Source: Sulfurimicrobium sp031426915
GTDB taxonomy: Bacteria > Pseudomonadota > Gammaproteobacteria > Burkholderiales > Sulfuricellaceae
Reading direction: 5' to 3'
Assembly: GCA_031426915.1 (NCBI GenBank)
Contig: JASJPB010000039.1
Coordinates: 62,001 to 126,000, forward strand
DNA: 64,000 nt
Part shown: piece after piece, positions 1 to 7,900 of the stretch
How the letters are laid out: each line of letters starts with the position of its first letter
Position numbering within the stretch: the first letter of the stretch is position 1
Notes under the pieces: model-generated
Databases searched by the model: none
Seen by the model: the letters and a program-made list of their open reading frames with translations, nothing else
Told to the model about the DNA's origin: nothing
Made by a program: the position numbers and the translations under genes

Positions 1-1809
1 AATGGCAAACCGCTTCGCTCCCTCGGCACGGTACAGGACATCACCGAGCGCAAGCTGGTCGATGCGGCGCTTCAGCAAAGCGAGGGCACGGCCAGGGCCT
101 TGATCAATGCCACGATGGAAACGGCCATGTTGCTCGACAAGAGCGGAACCGTGCTGGCGATCAACGAAGTAGGTACCCGTCGCTTGCGCAAAAAACAGGA
201 TGAAGTCATTGGCAGCAATTTCTACGATTTACTGCCGCCGGACCTTGCCGCATCCCGGAAATCGTACGCGCAACAGGTTTTCCAGTCAGGAAAGCCCGCC
301 CATCTGCAGGATATCCGCGATGGTATCCATTTCGATATCAGCGTCTATCCTGTTTTCGACCAGGCCGGAAAAGTGGTGAATATCGCGGTATACGCTGCCG
401 ATATCACGGAACAGTTCCAGTTGCAGGGCGTGGACAAGCTGATTCATGGTATCGATCAGCAGGCCCTGCGCGGCCAGTCAATACAGGAAATATTCAAGTA
501 CGCCTGCGCGGAAGTGTCGAGAATATTCGGCTACCAGCTTGCATGGATCGGTCGCAAGGAAAGCGACGGTTCGGTATCCATTTTATCCTGGGCGGGTTCC
601 GCGGCGGGCTATCACGACGAACTGGAGCGCATCGGCGTGCGCTGGGATGACACCCCCCAAGGCCTTGGGGCCACCGGGACAGCCATCAGGACCGGCCTGC
701 CGCAAGTGCTCCAGAGTTCCGATTCCGGCTTCAATCCCTGGCGGGAATCCGCCGAGCGCCATGATCTGAAAGCCCTGGTCGGTTTGCCTCTCGTGATTCG
801 CGACGAAGTGTATGGTGCCTTCATGCTTTATTCCCGGTACGGGCACAGCTTTGACGATCCCGCCCTGCTGGAGCGGCTGAGCGGTATCGCCAGCCGTATT
901 TGCGTCGCCCTGGAAATGGCCATGGACCAACAACAGCTGATGTTGCTCGGCACCGCCCTGGCTGCGACCGCCAATGGGGTATTTATTACCGACAAGGCCG
1001 GACATATCCTGTGGGTGAACAATGCCTTCACTCTCCTGACAGGTTATGCCGAGGCGGAAGCCTTGGGCGCGTCCCCAAGCATATTGAATTCAGGCAAACA
1101 GAATGCGGTTTTCTATCAGAATCTGTGGCGTACCATCCTGAACGGTAATGTGTGGCGCAACGAAATGGAGGAACGGCACCGGGACGGGTCGGAAATATTT
1201 GTGCGTCAAACCATTACCCCGATACAGGACGCCACGGGAGAGGTCACGCATTTCGTGGCCATTCTGGAAGATATTTCCGCCGAGAGGGAGGCCGAGGCCC
1301 GTATCGAATACATGGCGCATTACGATTCCCTCACCGACCTGCCCAACCGGGCGCTGTTCATGGATCGCCTGAGCCAGACGCTGTCGCTGGCAAAACGGGG
1401 CAATCATCCCGCGGCGCTGATGTTCCTTGACCTGGATCGCTTCAAGTCCGTGAACGATACCCTGGGCCACCATGCGGGCGATCGATTGCTGCATGAAGTT
1501 GCAGTGAGGCTCAAGGCTTGTGTGCGGGAATCGGATACGGTTGCTCGCCTTGCCGGAGACGAATTTACCATTCTGTTGCCGGAAGTGGCGGTTCGCGAGG
1601 ATGCTGCAAGCGTCGCGGAAAAAATTATCACGGCCTTTTCTCAACCCTTCGATATTGAAGGGCACGAAATTTACTCCAGTACCAGCATTGGCATAGCGCT
1701 CTATCCCAAGAATGCCGTTAACGGAGAAGGCTTGTTAAAGTGCGCGGATACGGCAATGTATGCCGCCAAGGAAAGTGGGCGCAACAAGTTCTGTTTTTAT
1801 GTAAAGTAA
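1..1809 (+). CDS. PAS-GAF-PAS diguanylate cyclase (5'-truncated by window)
   Basis: The reading frame is open from base 1, so the gene begins upstream of the window. The first visible codons end a PAS domain (GTVQDITERK). Next come a PAS domain (about nt 110-420), a GAF domain (about 480-910), another PAS domain (about 940-1300) and a C-terminal GGDEF domain (from YDSLTDLPNR, about 1320). The active-site motif is AGDEF (1552-1566), a tolerated variant of GGDEF. RESD (1525-1536) lies exactly five residues before it and matches the RxxD product-inhibition site. No EAL domain follows. The expected activity is synthesis of c-di-GMP from GTP under control of signals sensed by the PAS and GAF domains. 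No membrane segment is visible in this part. Domain calls are firm; the signal is unknown. Confidence 0.93.
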   Translation, partial: NGKPLRSLGTVQDITERKLVDAALQQSEGTARALINATMETAMLLDKSGTVLAINEVGTRRLRKKQDEVIGSNFYDLLPPDLAASRKSYAQQVFQSGKPAHLQDIRDGIHFDISVYPVFDQAGKVVNIAVYAADITEQFQLQGVDKLIHGIDQQALRGQSIQEIFKYACAEVSRIFGYQLAWIGRKESDGSVSILSWAGSAAGYHDELERIGVRWDDTPQGLGATGTAIRTGLPQVLQSSDSGFNPWRESAERHDLKALVGLPLVIRDEVYGAFMLYSRYGHSFDDPALLERLSGIASRICVALEMAMDQQQLMLLGTALAATANGVFITDKAGHILWVNNAFTLLTGYAEAEALGASPSILNSGKQNAVFYQNLWRTILNGNVWRNEMEERHRDGSEIFVRQTITPIQDATGEVTHFVAILEDISAEREAEARIEYMAHYDSLTDLPNRALFMDRLSQTLSLAKRGNHPAALMFLDLDRFKSVNDTLGHHAGDRLLHEVAVRLKACVRESDTVARLAGDEFTILLPEVAVREDAASVAEKIITAFSQPFDIEGHEIYSSTSIGIALYPKNAVNGEGLLKCADTAMYAAKESGRNKFCFYVK

Positions 1810-1810
1810 T

Positions 1811-1853
1811 ACAATCATAATGTTTTATATATGTTTGATTAAACATTGATTGT
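1811..1853. terminator. AT-rich hairpin between convergent genes
   Basis: The arms ACAATCATAATGTTT (1811-1825) and AAACATTGATTGT (1841-1853) pair over about 13 bp with a two-base bulge. The hairpin fills the gap between the convergent diguanylate cyclase and pbpC genes, so it probably ends transcription from both sides. There is no long T-tract, so factor-independent termination is inferred only from position and shape. Confidence 0.5.
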
Positions 1854-1855
1854 TA

Positions 1856-4009
1856 TCAGTCGCTCCCCGCCAGAGGCGTTCCGTATCCCCGCACCTGGAA
1901 GCTTACCCCGTCCAGCTCTTTTCCTTCTCCGTCCACCAGAAGCAGCCGGTGCCGGCCAGGCACGGGTTTGACGAATAGCGGCTGAACGCGGCTGCACTCG
2001 CCGATTCGCTCTCCATCCAGCACCCATGCGGCGGACTGTCTCGCGCCGTCCGAGCGTAGCGGAATGAGCTGATGGCTTGCGGGGATGTCAGGGTCGAGGG
2101 CGAGGATCGCGCCCTCGGTGGGGTAGGTAATGCGAGCCCGGGATTGTTCGCTGCCGGCCCAGATAATTTCACCCACGGGTTCGCTGCCAGCCTGGAACCA
2201 CTCCTGGCGTGCAGGTTCCAGGTTGGCCTCGAACTGGATCAAGAGCTGCTTCACGCCTTTGGGCGGGGCGGGTGGTAGGCTGGGATCGTCACGGTGCAGC
2301 CGGTTCATGATTTCGGCCCAGACCGGCGCGGCGCCGGTGACGCCGGAGACGTCATGCATCGGCGCGCCGGAGAAATTTCCCACCCATACCCCCACCGTGT
2401 AGCGCCCGGAGAAGCCCACTGCCCAGTTGTCGCGCATATCCTTGCTGGTGCCGGTTTTCGCCGCGGCCCAGGAGCGGGTGGCGAGTGGGTTGTCGAAACC
2501 GAAGGTGGTGTAGCGCGCGGCGCGGTCGGAGAGAATGTCCGCCACGATGAAACTGGCGGCGGGGTCGAGTAGGGCTCTATAGCGCGGGACGGTGCCGGGA
2601 AGGAAGCTCAGCGCACTGCCCTGTCCGTGGTTGGCCAGGGTGCGATAGGCGTTGGCAAGATCGAGCAGGGTCACGTCGGCGGCACCCAGCGCGAGCGAAT
2701 AACCGTAATGCTCCGGGTCGTCCACCAGGGTGGAAAAGCCCAGCGCCCGCAAGCGTTCGTGGAAGGCGGGCACGGTGGCGAGCACGATGGTGCGCACCGC
2801 CGGGATGTTGAGCGACGAGCCCAGCGCAGTGCGCACCGAAACCGGCCCCTTGAAGTCCTTGTCGTAGTCCTGCGGCACGTACAGCCCGCCGCTGGTAGTG
2901 AGATTGTAGGGCGTGTCGTCGAGCACCGTGGCGGCGGTCAACAGGCGCTTTTCCAGGGCCAGTTGATAGAGCAGGGGCTTGAGCGTGGAGCCCGCCTGGC
3001 GCCTGGCCATCACGCCATCCACCTGGGCGTTGTTGGACAACTCGCCGCTCGATCCGACATAGGCCAGCACCTCGCCGCTGGCGTTGTCGAGCACGATGGC
3101 CGCGCCGTCTTCCACGCCGGAGGGGGCGAGGGAGGCCAGATGCTGTTTCAGGCTGGCCAGGGCGAGGCGCTGGATTGACCCATCCAGGCTGCTCGACACA
3201 TTGCGCTGTTGCGCCGATAACAGGCGTCGGGCGAGATGGGGCGCGATGGAGGGAATGGGCTGTGGGTTCGGCCTGTCGCCCAGCGAGGCGGCAGCCAGCG
3301 CGCCGATCAAACCGCAACGGGAACTGGCATCGAGCTGACGGGCGAGGATACAGGCGCGTTTGCCCACCGTTTCGGGCGCGGCGCTGGGCTGGCGTATTAG
3401 TACTGCCAGGATGCTCGCCTCGTGGCGGTTGAGACCGCTGGGGTGCTTGCCGAACAGGCCCCAGCTTGCAGCGCCAATGCCTTGCAGCTCGCCACGGAAG
3501 GTGAGGAGGTTGAGGTAGGCTTCCAGGATTTGCGCCTTGCTCCAGTGCTTTTCGAGTTCCCGCGCGGCCCCGATCTGCTTCCACTTCTGGCCTAGGGTGC
3601 GTCCCTGCAGGCCGCGCGTCAGGCCGGGGTCGAGCATGGCGGCGAGTTGCATCGAGAGCGAACTGGCGCCGCGTCGGGAAGCGCCGGACAGGTTATCCCA
3701 CGCGGCTCCCGCCGCAGCGACCCAGTCTACCCCGCCGTGGGAGAGGAAACGCTTGTCCTCGGCGGCGAGCAAGGCCTCGATCAAGGCGGGAGACACTTCG
3801 TCCAGCAGCACCCAGTCCAGGCGCCTGACCTTGCGGTCGAGGCGCAGCGTGGCGACGATATCGCCGTGGCGGTCGCGCAGCACGCCGTCGGAGGGCTGGT
3901 AGGCGGCCTTGGCCTGGGCGATGGAGGGCTGGCCATCAGCAAATGCGCTGGCAAAGGTCAGCAAGATATAGATACCAACCAGTAGCCGCTTATATTGAAA
4001 ATTGTTCAT
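1856..4009 (-). CDS. pbpC: Penicillin-binding protein 1C (bifunctional glycosyltransferase/transpeptidase)
   Basis: 717-residue class A PBP of the PBP1C type, acting in periplasmic peptidoglycan synthesis. A hydrophobic N-terminal segment (about residues 8-24) gives export or anchoring. The glycosyltransferase domain carries AEDKRFLSHGGVDW (catalytic Glu84) and GASSLSMQLA. The transpeptidase domain has STLK (Ser341/Lys344), SLN (399-401) and KTG (518-520), all intact. The C-terminal part matches the PBP1C-specific extension. The ATG at 4009 is preferred because it leads straight into the signal segment and clears the upstream gene; a GTG at 4057 would add 16 polar residues and overlap that gene. 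Its usual partner, alpha-2-macroglobulin, lies upstream on the same strand but is separated by an unrelated gene. The ribosome binding site before 4009 is weak. Confidence 0.93.
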   Translation of the reverse strand: MNNFQYKRLLVGIYILLTFASAFADGQPSIAQAKAAYQPSDGVLRDRHGDIVATLRLDRKVRRLDWVLLDEVSPALIEALLAAEDKRFLSHGGVDWVAAAGAAWDNLSGASRRGASSLSMQLAAMLDPGLTRGLQGRTLGQKWKQIGAARELEKHWSKAQILEAYLNLLTFRGELQGIGAASWGLFGKHPSGLNRHEASILAVLIRQPSAAPETVGKRACILARQLDASSRCGLIGALAAASLGDRPNPQPIPSIAPHLARRLLSAQQRNVSSSLDGSIQRLALASLKQHLASLAPSGVEDGAAIVLDNASGEVLAYVGSSGELSNNAQVDGVMARRQAGSTLKPLLYQLALEKRLLTAATVLDDTPYNLTTSGGLYVPQDYDKDFKGPVSVRTALGSSLNIPAVRTIVLATVPAFHERLRALGFSTLVDDPEHYGYSLALGAADVTLLDLANAYRTLANHGQGSALSFLPGTVPRYRALLDPAASFIVADILSDRAARYTTFGFDNPLATRSWAAAKTGTSKDMRDNWAVGFSGRYTVGVWVGNFSGAPMHDVSGVTGAAPVWAEIMNRLHRDDPSLPPAPPKGVKQLLIQFEANLEPARQEWFQAGSEPVGEIIWAGSEQSRARITYPTEGAILALDPDIPASHQLIPLRSDGARQSAAWVLDGERIGECSRVQPLFVKPVPGRHRLLLVDGEGKELDGVSFQVRGYGTPLAGSD

Positions 4010-4031
4010 CCGGCGGAATCGGTCTGGCGGT

Positions 4032-4754
4032 TTATTCCAAAGAGGCCGCAATATCACCCCACCAATTAAAACTGCCCGGCAACCATATATGAACCCAGCA
4101 ACTCATTGGCCCTACCCCGCGAAAGCCGCCTTCGCCTTCCAGTTGAAATTCATCCTGAACGTTTTCATACCTACTCATATTAAGCAATAGTTCCGCCAAT
4201 AGTACTGTGCCAGTGTCCCCCCCAAATCCGCGTATCGCATCCCTCTTTGCAAAATCGTCATCCGTATGACAGAAATCATCCTTATTTGTTAAAAAGAATC
4301 TCGGGTAATCATAAGGATCGATGATTTTTTGATACATCCACGGATGCTTAGATACATCTTTCGGCCAATAATTAAATACAAAAGGTTTCGTGTGAAAGCC
4401 AGGAGTCTCACAAACCTCGTGGTGTATTGATTCGATATATATGGTTTTAATATCAGAAAGTTCATTCATTAGGTTAATCTGAATTATGGGCAATTCTGTA
4501 TGAAAAACAGATGCCAACAAGAGCAAACCTAAAGACCTGAGCGTTTCTTTCCTTGCAAAAATCTCCACAGCATCAACGCGATAATTCGGGTGAAAACTCC
4601 TGTACGTTTTTTTTATGATCAGTGCCTCAGTTTCCATAACAACAGGAGGAATTGGACAATTCTCATATCGGAATGCATAACTCTCTTCCTTACTCATGGG
4701 AATTTCATTTATCCAATTCGAGCAAAATGTTGCTAAATCGCACTTTTGTGTCAT
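4032..4754 (-). CDS. Orphan AT-rich protein inserted between A2M and pbpC
   Basis: 240 residues starting MTQKCDLATF; I do not recognise the family. It has no signal peptide and no clear membrane segment, is rich in aromatic residues, and ends in a Trp-rich stretch (WVHIWLPGSFNWWGD). Codons are visibly more AT-rich than those of the genes on both sides, which suggests recent acquisition. It lies on the same strand as both neighbours, 22 bp before pbpC, so it is probably co-transcribed with pbpC. The gene interrupts a pair that is adjacent in E. coli (yfhM-pbpC). The absence of internal stops over 240 codons, the consistent AT-rich composition and the good spacing suggest a real gene; its function is open. 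Confidence 0.7.
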   Translation of the reverse strand: MTQKCDLATFCSNWINEIPMSKEESYAFRYENCPIPPVVMETEALIIKKTYRSFHPNYRVDAVEIFARKETLRSLGLLLLASVFHTELPIIQINLMNELSDIKTIYIESIHHEVCETPGFHTKPFVFNYWPKDVSKHPWMYQKIIDPYDYPRFFLTNKDDFCHTDDDFAKRDAIRGFGGDTGTVLLAELLLNMSRYENVQDEFQLEGEGGFRGVGPMSCWVHIWLPGSFNWWGDIAASLE

Positions 4755-4876
4755 TTTGTAAGGCTCCAGTCAGATCCGCGCAGGCCCGGACAATGTTGGG
4801 GACATTCTGAGGTAGCTTAGGACGCTCTCGCCCAGTTTGGCGTATTTATCGAGACTCTTTACCGCTTACCGCGATA

Positions 4877-4906
4877 TTAGACGTGCCAGATAAACGGGCT
4901 TGCCAT
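4877..4906 (-). pseudogene. Stranded ribosome binding site and 9-codon start remnant
   Basis: Directly after the A2M stop, the minus strand has AAGGAG (4920-4915), eight bases, then ATG (4906-4904) followed by only eight more codons (MASPFIWHV) and TAA. A strong Shine-Dalgarno at ideal spacing before such a short frame suggests the 5' end of a gene cut off by the insertion that brought in the AT-rich gene downstream. The ancestral pbpC start is the obvious candidate, but nine residues are too few to prove it. The rest of 4755-4876 shows no gene. Confidence 0.45.
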
Positions 4907-4938
4907 GCTTGTTTCTCCTTGGTTTGCGCAACCACGCT

Positions 4939-7900
4939 TCACTTCACTTCCAGCACCGGGTTCGGCGTGTCGGCGAACATGTCGGGCGCGTACATCGCTT
5001 CCAGGTGGGTCGGCGGCAGCAGGAAGCGGCCCGGGTTGTTGAGCCTGAGTTCGTATTCCACCGTGTAAGCGCCGCGCGGCAGATACTCGTAATAAGCGCG
5101 GTAGAAGCTGAAGCTGCGCTCGACGAAAACCGGCACGCCCTGGCGCCACCAGCGGCGTTGCGGGGTATCCGCCTTGACGCTCTTGCCGCCCAGGCCCTTG
5201 AGGCCTCCGCCCAGAATGGTGGCGCCCGCCGGGATGGGGTCGCTCACCACCAGCCAGCCGCCGTCCTTGTCCAGCGTGAAGTCGAGCTTGACCCGCGCCA
5301 GGTCGCCCGCGCTCCAGAGCCCGGGTTTGGCCTGTTTGACGGGGATGATGGTTTTGCTCACGCTGGCTTGCGCGCCCACCGCTTTTTTGAGCGGGGCAAA
5401 GGCGGTGCCGAGGGTTTGCACGAAAGGTATGCCGCCGCCCCGGTGTTCCAGCAGCAGGGTGTTCTCGCCCACTGCCAGCGGCAGTTTGAAGCTGTCACCG
5501 AGCGGTGTTTTCGACCAGTCCAGCTCGCGGGATTCCTTGCCCAGGCGCACCAGGGTTCTGCCGCCCAGCGCATTCTTGCCCAGCAGGTGCTGGGCATACT
5601 TGTCCAGCGCCAGCGAACCCCACACGTTGGCCTGGGTGGAGCCCCAGTGGCCATTGTGCTGACGGCTCACCGCGCCGCGCGCCAGACTGTCCAGGTGCGA
5701 GGCCAGTTGCGGGACTTCCAGCGCCAGCAACAGGAACTTGATGCTGGTGACCTCATCGGAATACATCATCCACCAGCGATTGTCCGTGCCGCGTTTGGAC
5801 TGGGCTCCGGCGGGGGTAAATTCATAACGCTGTTTCAGTTCCGCCAGCGCTGCCTTGAGTTTTTCTTCGCGCTGCGGCCAGCGGGTGCGGTGCAGCACGC
5901 CGGACCATTCGACCAGGGCACGGGTGGAAAGCTGCTTGAGGTCGAGCTTGAGCGAGTCCGCCATCTCCGGCCGGGCCTGGCCGAAGCGGGACAGGGCTTC
6001 CAGCGCCAGGAGCTTGCGCTCGGTGAGCTCGGCGGAGTCGTTGCGGTAGTAATCGTAGCGGTTGACGAGCTTGCCCTCGACGAATTGCACCAGCCCGCCC
6101 AGCATCTTGTCGCGCGCACCTTCCGGCAATTCCCAGCCCGCCTCGCGCGAGGCGGAAAGCACGAAGGCGGTCAGCACGTCGTAGCCCTCGCCGCCGCCCT
6201 CCGGGTAGTAGTTGACCAGCCCGCTGGGCGCGATGTAGCGCTCGATGCCGGAGGCAATGATGGCCCACAGGCTGTTGTCCTTGAGGGACACCGCCTTGGA
6301 GGTTCTTTGTTCGAGGCAGGCGAAGGGGTAGCCGCGCATGTACTCGCGCACCGAGGCGGCGCTGGTGCCCAGTTGCGGGTTGATGCTCACCAGCATCTCG
6401 CCGCGTCCCGGCGCGGCGTTTTCCACCATGTCGATCGGGAGGGTGCGGCTGCCCTTGAGCTCGAAGCCGGTGGCGAGGAAGTGCACGGTGGAGAGCGCCG
6501 GTTCCACGTTCTGCCTGAGCTTGATGGCATCGTTGCGCCCCTGGGTTTCGGAGACATTCACAGCCCATTCCAGCGCCTTCACCGCGGGTGCGGTGACGCG
6601 CCATGCCACGCCTTTGCTCTGGCCGGGCGCCAGCTCCAGCATTTGCTCGGGCAGCGCCTGACTGCCCATGCTGCCCCAGACCTTGACCCGCATCGGCCGC
6701 TCGGTAGTGTTGCGGGCGGTGAACTGGCCCGCGAACTGGTCGCCGTCCCGCACCACGGGCGGCAGGCCGGAGATGATTTGCAGGTCGCGGGTGGCGCTGA
6801 CCGAGGTGTAGCCCAGGCCGAACTGGTCCGGCCCGGCATCGGCCACGGCCACGATGCGGAAACGTGACAGGGAGTCGTTGAGCGGCACCTCGATTTCCGC
6901 CTCGCCGGCATCGTTGAGCTTGACCTTGTCCTGCCACAGCAGCAGGGTGTCGAACAGTTCCCGCGTCGGCAGGCGCCCGCCGCCGCCGCCGCCGGGCGGC
7001 AGGGCCTTGCGCCCGTAGTGGCGCTTGCCCACCACCTGCATCTGGGCGCTGGCGCTGTTGAAGCCGTAGCCGCGCTTGGCCATCATCGGGATTAGCGCAT
7101 TCCAGGTGTCGTTGGGCATCAGCTCCAGCAGCGCCTCGTCCAGCGCGAACACCGTCACTTCCCGCTCGGCGGGCAGCACGCGCTTGCCGGAAGCGTCGAT
7201 GGCGCCTTCCACCCTGACCTTGACTTTGGCTTTTTCGCGCGTCTGGTATACCGCCTTGTCGCTGCTGACGCCGACTTTCATTTCATGCTTTTTCGCACCC
7301 ACTTCGAACTCGGCAATGCCCAGCTTGAATGCCGGGCGCGCCAGATCCACCAGGGCGGTGGGGGCGGGGGAGGCGACCCGGCCCCGCACCAGCAGCACCG
7401 AGACATAGACATTGGGCGCGTAATCCAGCTTGACCGGCACTTCGATGAGCGGATTCTTGCGTGAAACGGGGCGCACGAAATAGTCCAGCACCTGCCCGCC
7501 GCGCTTCACCGTCACCAGCGCGGTGGCCTCGCGGAACGGCATGCGCAGTTGCAGCCGCGCGGTTTCGCCCGGTTCGTAGCGTTTCTTCTCGGGCAGCAGG
7601 TCGATGCGGTCATGATCCTCGGCGCGGAACCAGCCTTCATCTCCGCTGTAGGCCCAGAGCGTGGTGGTGGCTTGCGCCGTGCGTCCCTGGGCATCGCTGG
7701 TGGTGGCCCGCAGCAGCAGTTCGCCGGTGTTGGCGACCGGGAAATTGCAGGCGAACTTGCCGAACTTGTCGGTCTTGCCGCTGCATACCTGGCCCAGGTC
7801 CTGTTTGACCTCCTCGTGGTGGTAGGCATAAAAGCCGCCCACGGTACGCTTGCGGTGTGAAACCCAGCCGCGCAGGCTGGCCGTGGCGGCGATGGGCGCG

